Notes: generated by a model not told the origin, from the sequence alone. A stretch of 64,000 nucleotides of DNA from Pseudomonadota bacterium (GCA_023390905.1 JAEWBY010000008.1:1-64000), one strand, 5' to 3'; counted from the stretch's first letter, positions 17,080-25,718 are shown. Translations and numbers: made by a program.

Positions 17080-17149
17080 GATTTCCGATTTCCGATTTCC
17101 GATTTCCGATTTCCGATTTCCGATTTCCGATTTCCGGCTACCGGCTACC
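17080..17149. repeat. Tandem heptanucleotide array GATTTCC x8 then GGCTACC x2
   Basis: Eight exact GATTTCC units (17080-17135) are followed by two GGCTACC units (17136-17149) in the same 7-base register. The array ends 66 bases before the fbp ATG, so copy-number change would alter the fbp upstream region. Confidence 0.97.
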
Positions 17150-17215
17150 GGCCAACTGGTATTGCATTGGTCTTCCAGATCCGGACAATGGCGCGACTCC
17201 ATCGAGCCCGACGCC

Positions 17216-18256
17216 ATGTCCCTGCCCAATGCACAGACCGTTTCGCTGAGCCGTTACCTGATCGAAGAGCAGCGCGCCGGGCATATCGATGCCGAGCTGC
17301 GCCAGTTGATCGCCGTGGTCGGGCGGGCCTGCACCAGCATCGCCATCGCGGTGGGCAAGGGCGCGCTCGGCGGCGTGCTCGGTGAGGCCGGCACCGGCAA
17401 CGTGCAGGGCGAGGCGCAGAAGAAGCTCGACGTGCTGAGCAATGACATCCTGCTGGAGGCCAATGCCTGGGGCGGTCACCTGGCCGCCTGCGCGTCGGAG
17501 GAGATGGAGCACAGCCAGCCGATCCCCGATGCGTATCCGCGCGGCGGCTTCCTGCTGCTGTTCGATCCGCTGGACGGCAGTTCGAACATCGACGTCAACG
17601 TCTCGGTCGGCACGATCTTTTCGGTGCTGCGCTGTCCCGAAGGCGTCAGTTGCGCCGGAGACGAGCATTTCCTGCAACCGGGCCGGCAGCAGGTCGCGGC
17701 CGGGTACTGCATCTACGGGCCGAGCACGATGCTGGTGCTGACCACCGGCCGCGGCACACATGCCTTCACGCTCGATCGCGAACAGGGCGCCTTCGTGCTG
17801 ACCCAGCGCGACATGCGGATTCCCGAGGACACGCGCGAGTTCGCCATCAACATGTCGAACCAGCGCCACTGGGAAGCACCGATGCAGGCCTATGTGGCCG
17901 ATCTGGTGGAAGGCCGCGACGGTCCACGCGGCAAGGATTTCAACATGCGCTGGATCGCGAGCATGGTCGCCGACGTGCATCGCATCCTCACGCGCGGCGG
18001 CATCTTCATCTACCCGTGGGACCGCAAGGATCCGGGCAAGGCCGGCAAGCTGCGCCTGATGTACGAGGCCAATCCGATGGGCCTGCTGGTCGAACAGGCC
18101 GGCGGCGCGGCAAGCACCGGGCGCGAAGCCATCCTTGATCTGCATCCGCATCACCTGCACCAGCGCGTGCCGGTGTTCCTGGGCTCGCGCAATGAGGTGC
18201 GCGCGGCCGAGGAATACCATCGGCAGCACGATCTGCGTCAATCGAAGATCGCATGA
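17216..18256 (+). CDS. fbp: Fructose-1,6-bisphosphatase class I
   Basis: This 346-residue gluconeogenic enzyme hydrolyses fructose 1,6-bisphosphate to fructose 6-phosphate using magnesium. The metal-binding motif DPLDGSSNIDVNVSVGTIF is intact, with the upstream EE pair in ASEEME. The substrate-loop region near NMRWIASMVADVHRIL and the C-terminal GGAAS segment are also present. The start at 17216 was chosen because it matches family N-termini; an open frame further upstream runs through the repeat array and is not credible coding sequence. The ribosome binding site is weak. The two heptamer arrays and the hairpin sit immediately upstream. Confidence 0.96.
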   Translation: MSLPNAQTVSLSRYLIEEQRAGHIDAELRQLIAVVGRACTSIAIAVGKGALGGVLGEAGTGNVQGEAQKKLDVLSNDILLEANAWGGHLAACASEEMEHSQPIPDAYPRGGFLLLFDPLDGSSNIDVNVSVGTIFSVLRCPEGVSCAGDEHFLQPGRQQVAAGYCIYGPSTMLVLTTGRGTHAFTLDREQGAFVLTQRDMRIPEDTREFAINMSNQRHWEAPMQAYVADLVEGRDGPRGKDFNMRWIASMVADVHRILTRGGIFIYPWDRKDPGKAGKLRLMYEANPMGLLVEQAGGAASTGREAILDLHPHHLHQRVPVFLGSRNEVRAAEEYHRQHDLRQSKIA

Positions 18257-18300
18257 GCGGCGGTCGCGTGTCCGTCATGGCACGCGAGGATCACCGGGGA

Positions 18301-18858
18301 TTACGAGGGGTCTTCGTTCGCGTAGCGACGCACGCGGCCGGCGTCGCAATCCTGCCGCAGGCGACGCAGCGCCTGTTCGGCGCCGCCCACGATAAGCGGC
18401 GCGGGCACGGCCAGCATCAGGTTGAGCGGCAGGCCGAATTCCTCCACCGCCCATCCGGCCGCGTCCACTTCACCGCCGGGCCCGATCGCATCCGGATGCC
18501 GTTGGCGGATCCGCTCGGCAAAGCTGCCGCGTTCGGGGAGATAGCCATATACGGGCTTGCCGAGGGCGATCGCGTAGCCGGCTTCGAAGCAGGTGCCGCT
18601 GTCCGGTTCGGGCCCGCGGAAGAAATCGAGATTGGCGAGCACGGCGTCCGCCCGGCGGATGAGGCCGATGTTGGCGCGATAGATCCAGTGCGCCTGATCC
18701 GCCGCCGAGGTGATATGCGGCGGCACCGATTGATCCAGCGGGAACAACCCTTCAAACCCGTATTGCGCGCAGAGCTGTTTGAGGCTTGCGCCGTGTGCGT
18801 TGGCGTCAGGCCGGAAGACGTCCGGACCTGCCAGATAAATCGATCGGATCATCGTCAT
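18301..18858 (-). CDS. Nucleoside 2-deoxyribosyltransferase
   Basis: The product has 185 residues. IYLAGPDVFRPDA at about 7-19 is the nucleotide-binding start of the family. The segment DFFRGPEPDSGTCFEAGYA carries the catalytic glutamate (Glu92), followed by ALGKPVYGY. The enzyme transfers deoxyribose between bases in nucleoside salvage. The ATG at 18858 is used; a second ATG two codons later is equally possible. It converges on fbp with a 44-base gap and no clear terminator. Confidence 0.92.
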   Translation of the reverse strand: MTMIRSIYLAGPDVFRPDANAHGASLKQLCAQYGFEGLFPLDQSVPPHITSAADQAHWIYRANIGLIRRADAVLANLDFFRGPEPDSGTCFEAGYAIALGKPVYGYLPERGSFAERIRQRHPDAIGPGGEVDAAGWAVEEFGLPLNLMLAVPAPLIVGGAEQALRRLRQDCDAGRVRRYANEDPS

Positions 18859-18955
18859 CCAAGGAATGCTCCGGACGAGCAGCCGCCCGGACCGGCAGGC
18901 ATGTTAAACGCCCGCGCGGCTTTCATCGATGCCTGCGCAAGCCGGATCGCGTGCG

Positions 18956-20032
18956 CTAGAACAACTCGCCCTGCATCGATGCCGTGCGCGGCGGAACAAA
19001 CTGGCTGGTGTCCAGATCCTGATGCTTGTGGCGTTCGAAGCCCAACCGTCGATAGGCGAGCTTGAACCGCCGCGCGAGGAGATTGGCGTAGACACCTTCT
19101 CCACTGAGCCGCTTGCCGAAATGTGCGTCGTAATCCTTGCCGCCGCGCAGTTGCTGGATCGTGCTCATGACATGCGCGGCGCGATCGGGCACGTGCGTCT
19201 GCAGCCAGTCGCGGAACAGTGGCGAGACTTCATGCGGCAGTCGCAGCAGCACATAACCGGCGGCATCGGCGCCTGCATCACGTGCTGCTTCCAGCACGGC
19301 CTCGAGTTCTGCATCGTTCACCCACGGAATGACGGGCGCGAACATCACGCCGACCGGCACGCCCGCGGCAGTGAGCCGGCGCATGGCGCGCAACCGGGCA
19401 TGCGGCGCCGAGGCGCGGGGCTCCAGCCGCGATGACAATGAATTGTCCAGGGTGGTGATGGAGAAATACACCTGCACCAGATTGTCCGCAGCCAATGGCG
19501 CCAGCAGGTCCAGATCGCGTTCGACGAGCGCATTCTTGGTGATCAGGGAAAACGGATGACGGGCTTCGGCGAGCACTTCGATGACCCGGCGGGTCAATTG
19601 CAGTTTGCGTTCGATCGGCTGGTAGGCATCGGTATTGATGCCGAGCGCGATCGGGCTGGGTTGATACCCACGCTTCGCCAGTTCCTTGCGCAGCAGTTCC
19701 GGCGCGTTGGTCTTGGCGAAAATGCGGGTTTCGAAATCCAGGCCCGGCGACAGATCCAGATACGCATGCGAGGGCCGCGCAAAGCAGTAGGAGCATCCGT
19801 GCTCGCAGCCGCGATACGGATTCAGGGATTGGGAGAACGGAATATCCGGAGACTGGTTGCGGCTGATGATGCTGCGCGCCTGTTCCTCGATGATCTGCGT
19901 GCGCGGGGCCGATTCGATCTCGTCCTCGCGATCGCGCTCATGCCAGCCGTCGTCTTCCGCCTGCGCCGTGGTGACTGCGTACCGGCCTGGCAGGTAGCCG
20001 GTCGATCCTCGCCCTTTGATGGCCTCGCCCAT
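18956..20032 (-). CDS. PA0069-family radical SAM protein
   Basis: The product has 358 residues. The iron-sulfur motif CEHGCSYC (Cys76, Cys80, Cys83; CxxxCxxC) is followed by FARPSHAYLDLSPGLDF, typical of the SplB-like/PA0069 branch. A TIM-barrel core follows, with the GINTDAYQPIE and SITTLDNSL segments. The reaction is not established for this family, though distant similarity to spore photoproduct lyase has been noted. The start at 20032 gives the family N-terminus (GEAIKGRGS); a longer frame upstream overlaps the divergent cls gene and is rejected. It is divergent from cls across 57 bases. Confidence 0.93.
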   Translation of the reverse strand: MGEAIKGRGSTGYLPGRYAVTTAQAEDDGWHERDREDEIESAPRTQIIEEQARSIISRNQSPDIPFSQSLNPYRGCEHGCSYCFARPSHAYLDLSPGLDFETRIFAKTNAPELLRKELAKRGYQPSPIALGINTDAYQPIERKLQLTRRVIEVLAEARHPFSLITKNALVERDLDLLAPLAADNLVQVYFSITTLDNSLSSRLEPRASAPHARLRAMRRLTAAGVPVGVMFAPVIPWVNDAELEAVLEAARDAGADAAGYVLLRLPHEVSPLFRDWLQTHVPDRAAHVMSTIQQLRGGKDYDAHFGKRLSGEGVYANLLARRFKLAYRRLGFERHKHQDLDTSQFVPPRTASMQGELF

Positions 20033-20077
20033 CGAGTGATCGTGCACCAGGGGCGTCTCAAGTTCTGTGACTGCGAA

Positions 20078-20083
20078 TAGAAT
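20078..20083 (+). promoter_or_regulatory. -10-like hexamer six bases before ATG (possible leaderless start)
   Basis: TAGAAT at 20078-20083 is followed by CCGCTC and the cls ATG at 20090. There is no ribosome binding site, and the -35 region is not recognisable. Confidence 0.45.
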
Positions 20084-20089
20084 CCGCTC

Positions 20090-21544
20090 ATGGCGGAAAT
20101 CCTGAATAGCTGGTGGGACGCGCTGCGCGCGGTCCCCAATCTCGGCACTTGGCTGGTCCTGGCCTGGTTGCTGTACCTGATCCCGCTGTGCGGGTGGATC
20201 GTGCTGCAGAAGCGCGAGCCGGTCGCGACGCTGAGCTGGGTGCTCTCGCTGTCGCTGCTGCCCTACATCGGTTACCTGATCTATTTCCTGCTGGGGCCGC
20301 AGAAGATCAAGCGCCAGCAGTTGCGGCGGCACCAATCGCGCAGCGGACTCGAAACCTACGAGGTGTTCTGCCCCGTGGATGAGGACTGCGGCGAACTGGC
20401 GATGCTCGCCCAGACCACGACCGGCCTTCCGCCTTCCACCGCCACTTCGGTGCAGTTGCTGGTCGATGGTTCTTCCACCTACCAGGCGATCATCGACGCA
20501 GTGCTCGGCGCGGAAAACCATATCCATCTCGAGTACTACATCTACAACCCGGATCGCTGCGGCCGGCGTTTGCTGGAGGCGTTGATCCAGAAAGCGCGCG
20601 AAGGCGTGAAGGTCCGCCTGTTGCTGGATGCGGTGGGCTCATCGAAGGTGGGCCGCAGGTTCCTGAAACCCCTGCATGACGCCGGTGGAGAAACGGCGTG
20701 GTTCCACCCTACCCGCCTGCGGCCTTTCACCCGCCCCTGGGTCAACCTGCGCACCCACCGCAAGATCGTCGTGGTGGACGGACGCATTGCATTCACCGGC
20801 GGCATCAACATCACCGATGAAGAAGACGAATCGCTGCGCCACGACGCATACCGCGACATGCACCTGCGGCTGGAAGGCGAAGTGGTGCGCAGTGTGCAAC
20901 AGGTGTTCGTGGAGGACTGGGTCTATGCCAGTGGCCACCAGCGCAAGGATTTCCACGGCACGCGCCTGTGGAGCGCGACGGATGCCGATATCAGCGGTGG
21001 CATCCATGCGCAGACCCTGGTATCCGGGCCGGATTCCTCGTGGGAGCCCATCCATCGATTGATGGTGGCCGCGATCCACGAAGCGCGCTCGCGCGTGTGG
21101 CTGGTAACGCCCTACTTCGTTCCGGGCGAAGCCGCGCGGATGGCACTGACGTCGGCGGCGCTCGGTGGCCTGGACGTGCGGTTGCTGGTGCCACGGGTCA
21201 GTGACTCGCTCCTGGTCACGCTGGCCGCGCGCTCCTATTTCGACGAGCTGCTCGCCGCCGGCGTCAAGGTCTACGAATACGGGCCGCGGATGATGCACAG
21301 CAAGGCATTGCTGTGCGATGAGGCGCTGGCGATCATCGGCAGCGCCAATTTCGATCACCGCAGTTTCCGCCTGAATTTCGAGCTGTCGATGCTGTTCCGT
21401 GATCGCGGGCTGGCGGGAAAGCTGGCGCAGTTGCTGGAGGGCGAGTTCGCCATTTCGCGGCCCGTGGATCCCGAGCGCCGGCGTTCGCTCTGGCGGCATC
21501 GGCTGCCGGAAGCGCTGGCGCGGCTCACTTCGCCATTACTGTGA
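20090..21544 (+). CDS. cls: Cardiolipin synthase (phospholipase D family)
   Basis: The product has 484 residues. Two N-terminal transmembrane helices (about 20-40 and 47-68) precede two HKD motifs: His223/Lys225/Asp230 in HRKIVVVD and His403/Lys405/Asp410 in HSKALLCD. These are the catalytic residues that condense phosphatidylglycerol into cardiolipin at the inner membrane. Length and architecture match ClsA-type enzymes. The upstream gap to the divergent radical SAM gene is only 57 bases and contains a -10-like hexamer positioned for a leaderless transcript. Confidence 0.95.
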   Translation: MAEILNSWWDALRAVPNLGTWLVLAWLLYLIPLCGWIVLQKREPVATLSWVLSLSLLPYIGYLIYFLLGPQKIKRQQLRRHQSRSGLETYEVFCPVDEDCGELAMLAQTTTGLPPSTATSVQLLVDGSSTYQAIIDAVLGAENHIHLEYYIYNPDRCGRRLLEALIQKAREGVKVRLLLDAVGSSKVGRRFLKPLHDAGGETAWFHPTRLRPFTRPWVNLRTHRKIVVVDGRIAFTGGINITDEEDESLRHDAYRDMHLRLEGEVVRSVQQVFVEDWVYASGHQRKDFHGTRLWSATDADISGGIHAQTLVSGPDSSWEPIHRLMVAAIHEARSRVWLVTPYFVPGEAARMALTSAALGGLDVRLLVPRVSDSLLVTLAARSYFDELLAAGVKVYEYGPRMMHSKALLCDEALAIIGSANFDHRSFRLNFELSMLFRDRGLAGKLAQLLEGEFAISRPVDPERRRSLWRHRLPEALARLTSPLL

Positions 21545-21606
21545 GCGCGCCCGCTTCCGCACCTGGCCGGACGTTGTAAACTCGCGCCGTCACGCGGAGG
21601 ACTCCC

Positions 21607-21873
21607 ATGTACTGGCTCTATCTGCTGTTCGCCCTGGGTGCGCTGGTCATGTCGATGCAGACCACGTCGGCGTTGTGGTTGTCGGCGTGCCTGCTTGCCG
21701 CACTGGGCTTCTTCATCGCGTGGATGATGGGTCTGTATGCGGCGCGCATCGGTTCGCGCCAGCGCGACGAATCGCAGATGATCGATCCGGCCGAATTGCG
21801 CCGCCTGCGCGAACTGGCCGAGGCGCGCAAGCAGGCCGGTCAGGCATCGTCCGCGGAGCCGCCGTCGCTGTGA
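21607..21873 (+). CDS. Small two-helix membrane protein of unknown function
   Basis: The product has 88 residues. Two hydrophobic helices (about 3-16 and 22-42) are followed by a charged, probably helical cytosolic tail (DPAELRRLRELAEARKQ). The ribosome binding site GGAGG lies 6 bases upstream, and a TAAACT -10-like element lies at 21577-21582, both supporting a real gene. The stop is 27 bases before the pdxJ ATG, so the two are likely co-transcribed. I recognise no family. Confidence 0.75.
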   Translation: MYWLYLLFALGALVMSMQTTSALWLSACLLAALGFFIAWMMGLYAARIGSRQRDESQMIDPAELRRLRELAEARKQAGQASSAEPPSL

Positions 21874-21899
21874 GTCGATCGTCCGGGCCGGCCTCCGGC

Positions 21900-22679
21900 A
21901 TGACCGCGCTGAGCGTCAACGTCAACAAGATCGCAGTGCTGCGCAACTCGCGCGGTGGTGATGAACCCGATGTACTGCGCGCGGCGCGTGCGTGTCTGTA
22001 TGCCGGCGCGCACGGGATCACCGTGCATCCGCGTCCGGATCAGCGTCATGTGCGTGCGGCGGATGTCGACGGGCTGGCGCAGTTGACACGTGAAACCGGT
22101 GTCGAGCTGAACCTGGAAGGCAATCCGTTCGCACCCGCACGCGAAGGCTACCCCGGCTTCCTCGCGCTGTGCGAACGCGCGCGGCCGGCGCAGGCAACGC
22201 TCGTGCCCGATGGTGACGGCCAGATCACCTCCGATCATGGGTTCGATTTCGATCGCGACGGCGAACGCCTGCGCCCGTTGATCCACACACTCAAATCGTA
22301 TGGCTGCCGCGTCAGCGTGTTCGTGGATGCCGGCTGTCCTTCACTGGAAACGGCGGCACGCATCGGTGCCGATCGCATCGAGATCTATACCGGCCCGTAC
22401 GCCGAAGCCATGGCGGCCGGTGACGCCGACGCTGAGCTCGCACGCTGTCGGCACACGGCGCGACAGGCGCAATCGCTGGGCATGGGCGTCAATGCCGGTC
22501 ACGATCTGAGCCAGGCCAATCTGCAGGAATTCCTGGAGTCCGTGCCGGACGTGCTGGAGGTTTCGATCGGTCACGCGCTGATCGCCGAAGCGCTATACGC
22601 CGGTCTGCATCGCACCGTGCAGAACTATCTGGCGATCCTGGAAGCCGCGCGTGCTGCGCACGCACGGCCGTCGAACTAG
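21900..22679 (+). CDS. pdxJ: Pyridoxine 5'-phosphate synthase
   Basis: The 259-residue product condenses 1-deoxyxylulose 5-phosphate with 3-amino-2-oxopropyl phosphate to pyridoxine 5'-phosphate. The N-terminus LSVNVNKIAVLRNSRGG is the divergent proteobacterial form of the usual VNIDHIATLRN. Phosphate- and substrate-binding motifs follow (GITVHPRPDQRH, ELNLEGN, VSVFVDAG, GVNAGHDL, SIGHALIAEALY). The ATG at 21900 matches relatives; a GTG at 21870 overlapping the previous stop is an alternative. In Xanthomonads pdxJ next to the exbD genes is typical. Confidence 0.94.
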   Translation: MTALSVNVNKIAVLRNSRGGDEPDVLRAARACLYAGAHGITVHPRPDQRHVRAADVDGLAQLTRETGVELNLEGNPFAPAREGYPGFLALCERARPAQATLVPDGDGQITSDHGFDFDRDGERLRPLIHTLKSYGCRVSVFVDAGCPSLETAARIGADRIEIYTGPYAEAMAAGDADAELARCRHTARQAQSLGMGVNAGHDLSQANLQEFLESVPDVLEVSIGHALIAEALYAGLHRTVQNYLAILEAARAAHARPSN

Positions 22680-22684
22680 GGCAG

Positions 22685-23077
22685 TCAGTCGCGCCAGCTG
22701 ACCTGGCGGATACCGGCGCCGTGCACGCGGCCCAGTGCCGCCACGACCTGTTGATAGTCGGCCTCGGGTGAGGCGGAAATCGTCAGGACCATGCGCGGAT
22801 CACTGTGCACTGCGTCTTCGAGCCGGACCGAGAGATCCGCCGGCGACAGCTCCCGCTGATCCAGTCGCAGTGCACCGTTGGCTGCGATATCCAGATCCAC
22901 GATGCGCGGCTTGAGCGGGGGCGGTGGCGCGGCCTGCGGCAGGGACAACTGCAGGGGCCTGGACAGCATCGGCGCGGTGACCATGAAGATGATCAGCAGG
23001 ACCAGCATGACATCGACCAGCGGCGTGACGTTCATTTCCGCCAGGGCGGCGGGACGTTCGGAAGCGGAGAAAGCCAT
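22685..23077 (-). CDS. ExbD/TolR-family proton-channel protein (third paralogue)
   Basis: The product has 130 residues. It has a short cytosolic N-terminus, one membrane helix with the essential aspartate (Asp22 in VTPLVDVMLVLLII), and a periplasmic domain of about 85 residues. It is more divergent than the two ExbD copies upstream. A strong AAGGAG lies 6 bases before the start. It is separated from exbD2 by a terminator (23266-23293) and about 190 bases, so it is probably expressed independently, and it converges on pdxJ with a 5-base gap. It has no ExbB partner of its own in the window. Confidence 0.9.
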   Translation of the reverse strand: MAFSASERPAALAEMNVTPLVDVMLVLLIIFMVTAPMLSRPLQLSLPQAAPPPPLKPRIVDLDIAANGALRLDQRELSPADLSVRLEDAVHSDPRMVLTISASPEADYQQVVAALGRVHGAGIRQVSWRD

Positions 23078-23265
23078 GGCGCACTCCTTTCGCGGTGGGT
23101 CGCGCCCAACGTAAACCCGCCCGGCGTGTGCGCGCAAGGGCCGGCCCGATGCCTTTCGTCCCCGAGCCCATCCTCGGCACCACAGCGGGGCCATCGGGTC
23201 GGGTATCGACCGGACGCATCCGCGTGCGGCCCACCGATTGTGGGTGAGTCGCTGTCGCTGGCCCC

Positions 23266-23293
23266 AAAAAAAACGCCGCCCGGAGGCGGCGTT
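23266..23293 (-). terminator. Rho-independent terminator of the tonB-exbB-exbD1-exbD2 operon
   Basis: On the minus strand a 9-bp stem (AACGCCGCC/GGCGGCGTT, 4-base loop) is followed by eight T, starting 22 bases after the exbD2 stop. Confidence 0.93.
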
Positions 23294-23315
23294 ACAAGGT
23301 TGGCGTCACTGCGTA

Positions 23316-23726
23316 TTACTGTACGAAACCGATCTTCTGCATCTGCGCGTTCTTGGCCGCGGCCAGCACTTTCGCCATCACGTCGTACTGGGCGTCCGCG
23401 TTGGCGTCGATGCGCAGCTCCGGTTGGTTGGTCGGGTCGCGCTGGACCTCGGTTTCCATCCGCTGCTGCAGATCACGCACGTTGACCGGCGAGTTGTTCC
23501 AGTACACCGTGCCACCGGCATCGATCCGCAGATCGATCGGCGGCGGCGGTTCGCGCAACTGCGGCGGCGGGTTGATGACCCGCTGCGGCAGCGCGACGTC
23601 GATGGGGTACGTCATGATCGGCGCGGTCACGATGAAGATGATGAGCAGCACCAGCATCACGTCGACCAGCGGCGTGACGTTAATGTCGGCCATCGGGCCC
23701 TTGCTTCCACCACTGCTGAATGCCAT
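23316..23726 (-). CDS. exbD2: Biopolymer transport protein ExbD (second copy)
   Basis: The product has 136 residues. Membrane helix about 17-37 carries Asp22 in the INVTPLVDVMLVLLII motif, and a periplasmic domain follows. With ExbB it forms the proton-driven motor that energises TonB. It starts 3 bases after exbD1 stops, so it is tightly coupled. In Xanthomonas campestris the second ExbD copy is known to be dispensable for iron uptake but relevant to plant interaction; whether that applies here is not visible. It is the last gene before the terminator. Confidence 0.95.
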   Translation of the reverse strand: MAFSSGGSKGPMADINVTPLVDVMLVLLIIFIVTAPIMTYPIDVALPQRVINPPPQLREPPPPIDLRIDAGGTVYWNNSPVNVRDLQQRMETEVQRDPTNQPELRIDANADAQYDVMAKVLAAAKNAQMQKIGFVQ

Positions 23727-23729
23727 GGC

Positions 23730-24158
23730 TTACTGCCCCTTCTCTTTGGTGGCGACGTAGCCGATATCCAGCATGCCCTGGCTCTGCGCGATCTTGGTCA
23801 CTTCCGCGATCGTGCCCATCTTGGTGGTGCGATCACCACGCAGGTTGAGCTTGGGCTGCGGTTGGAGCTGCGCGGTGCTGGACAGGCGCGATTCCAGGAT
23901 TTCCTTGGTGATCGCTTCGTCGTTCCAGTACAGCGAACCATCTTCCTTCACCGACACCGTGATCGGCGGAACTGGCGGAGCCACCTTGTCATCTTCGCTC
24001 TGCACGAGGTTGGCCTCGGGCAGTTCGATCTTGACCTTGTGCGACATCAGCGGCGCAGTGATGATGAAGATGATCAGCAGCACCAACATCACGTCCACGA
24101 GGGGCGTGACGTTGATTTCGGCCATCGGGCCACCGCTATTACCACTACTGAAAGCCAT
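23730..24158 (-). CDS. exbD: Biopolymer transport protein ExbD
   Basis: The product has 142 residues. It has the same layout as its neighbour: a short N-terminus, helix with Asp22 in INVTPLVDVMLVLLIIF, then a periplasmic domain ending in a Lys-rich tail. It is part of the ExbB-ExbD proton channel of the TonB system. The first 12 residues are nearly identical to exbD2 (MAFSSG, then GGP or KGP, then MA), indicating tandem duplication. It lies 47 bases downstream of exbB. Confidence 0.96.
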   Translation of the reverse strand: MAFSSGNSGGPMAEINVTPLVDVMLVLLIIFIITAPLMSHKVKIELPEANLVQSEDDKVAPPVPPITVSVKEDGSLYWNDEAITKEILESRLSSTAQLQPQPKLNLRGDRTTKMGTIAEVTKIAQSQGMLDIGYVATKEKGQ

Positions 24159-24205
24159 ACGGGCTCCGTTACTTAATCGATATGCCTGGGACTACCGCTT
24201 CCGGC

Positions 24206-24964
24206 TCAGCGCACGCGCGAGCCGGTGGCGAAGAAGTCGTGCAGATCGTGGGCGAACGAATCGAACTTGGCGATCGTCGTGCTGTTGGTCTTGCTGAAGA
24301 AGTTGTAGGCGAACACGGCCGGGATCGCGACGAACAGACCGATGGCGGTCATGATCAGCGCTTCACCCACCGGGCCGGCAACGGCGTCGATGGAGGCCTG
24401 GCCGGTGGCGCCGATGCGGATCAGGGCGCCGTAGATGCCCCACACCGTACCCAGCAGACCCACGAACGGCGCGGTCGCACCGACGGTCGCCAGCAGCGTC
24501 ATGCCGCTCTGCAGGCGCGAGCTTTCGCGGGTCACGGCCTGGCGCAGGGCGCGGTCCACGAACTCCGAACGGCTCAGGCTTTCACCCAGGCCCGAACCGC
24601 CTTCGGCGCGCTGGTGGTGCGCGGCGGCCTGGGCAGCGTCGAGGGCGATCTTGGAGAACGGCTCGTTTTTCGGCTGTTCTTCCATCAGGCGGATGGCGTC
24701 CTGCGCATTCGGGGTTTCCCAGAAGGCGCTGGTGACGCGGTCAGCCTGGCCCTTCAGGCGGGCGCTCTTCAGCGCATTGATGACGGTCCAGTACCAGGAC
24801 ATGGCCGACATGGCGACCAGGATGAGCAACACGGCCCAGGAGACGGCGTACTCGCCCGGCTTCTGCACCATTTCGGTGATCAGGTGCTCGAAGCCCATGT
24901 TGGTGAGGGCACTCGCGGCGTTGTTGCCCCCGGCTGCGGCGGCGATGATGGTTTCCTGCAGCAT
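24206..24964 (-). CDS. exbB: TonB-system proton channel protein ExbB (MotA/TolQ family)
   Basis: The product has 252 residues and three transmembrane helices: one near 40-60 and two in the C-terminal half. The conserved TLLATVGATAPFVGLLGTVWGI segment region (about 150-175) and GPVGEALIMTAIGLFVAIP (about 195-215) line the ExbB pentamer pore. It conducts protons together with ExbD. It lies between tonB and exbD in the operon, 79 bases after tonB. Confidence 0.96.
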   Translation of the reverse strand: MLQETIIAAAAGGNNAASALTNMGFEHLITEMVQKPGEYAVSWAVLLILVAMSAMSWYWTVINALKSARLKGQADRVTSAFWETPNAQDAIRLMEEQPKNEPFSKIALDAAQAAAHHQRAEGGSGLGESLSRSEFVDRALRQAVTRESSRLQSGMTLLATVGATAPFVGLLGTVWGIYGALIRIGATGQASIDAVAGPVGEALIMTAIGLFVAIPAVFAYNFFSKTNSTTIAKFDSFAHDLHDFFATGSRVR

Positions 24965-25043
24965 GACGCTTACCTTTGTTTAAGTGTGTTGATTGAGTTG
25001 GAAGTGTTGCGGGTTACGAAATCGGATGACGCGACGGGACGGC

Positions 25044-25718
25044 TCAGCCGCCCATCTTGAAGTCCACGGGAACGCGGACGCGGCCGGCGGCCTTCTGGCC
25101 ATTGACGACCGACGGGTTGAAGCGCCACTTGCGGGCGGCTTCCATCGCCGCGCGGTCCAGGTCGCGATTGCGGCTGGACTTCTCGACGGAGACGTTGGTG
25201 ACATTGCCACTGGCGTCGACGTCGATGATGAGGATGACCGTGCCTTCGATGCCGGCGCGGGCGGCGGCCGGCGGATAACGCGGCGGGTTCATGTTCTTGG
25301 ACGAGATGTCCACGCTCGCGCCGATGTCGGCGACGGGCGCCGGCGGCGCGGGCGGGGCCGGCGGCTGATAGACGTCCTGCGGACGCGGCTCGGCCACTTC
25401 GATCGGCGGTGCTTCCGGCGGCGGCGGCAGCGGCGTGGTCTTGGGCGGCGCCAGGTTCTTGACCGGCGGCGGCGGGGTGTCCTGCTTCGGCGGCGGCGGC
25501 GGCGGCGGGGGCGGCGGCGGCGGCGCGTCGATGATGGTCACCACCACGCGATCCTTCTGTTCCTTTTCCGCCGGCGGCGCGACCGCCGGAATGAGCAGCA
25601 GCAGCAGCGCGGCCGCGTGCAACGCGATCACGAAGGCAATGCCGATGATTCGGGGCCAGTTGAGGCCTTTGTCCTCTTCTTCTTCCCGATACCGATTGAT
25701 GACCAGTTGTTCAGCCAT
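25044..25718 (-). CDS. tonB: Energy transducer TonB
   Basis: The product has 224 residues. An N-terminal inner-membrane helix (about 24-44) follows a charged cytosolic start. A long proline-rich periplasmic spacer (about 50-125) includes a run of twelve prolines encoded by a near-perfect CCG tract. The C-terminal TonB domain shows NPPRYPPAAARAGIEGTV and VEKSSRNRDLDRAAMEAARK, which contact receptor TonB boxes. It serves receptors such as those at 2540 and 10872. A TATAAG-like -10 on the minus strand (25810-25815) may start the operon, but no well-spaced -35 was found. Confidence 0.96.
   Translation of the reverse strand: MAEQLVINRYREEEEDKGLNWPRIIGIAFVIALHAAALLLLLIPAVAPPAEKEQKDRVVVTIIDAPPPPPPPPPPPPKQDTPPPPVKNLAPPKTTPLPPPPEAPPIEVAEPRPQDVYQPPAPPAPPAPVADIGASVDISSKNMNPPRYPPAAARAGIEGTVILIIDVDASGNVTNVSVEKSSRNRDLDRAAMEAARKWRFNPSVVNGQKAAGRVRVPVDFKMGG

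Noticed and set aside
16976..17149. CRISPR array
   Set aside because: Units are seven bases with no spacers; no cas genes are present.
17030..17215. Extension of the fbp reading frame upstream through the GATTTCC array
   Set aside because: The sequence is simple tandem repeat, relatives start at the position corresponding to 17216, and openness is explained by the repeat unit.
21870..21900. GTG start for pdxJ overlapping the previous stop
   Set aside because: Would add ten residues not seen in PdxJ relatives; the ATG at 21900 places the conserved LSVNVNK correctly. It remains a minor alternative.
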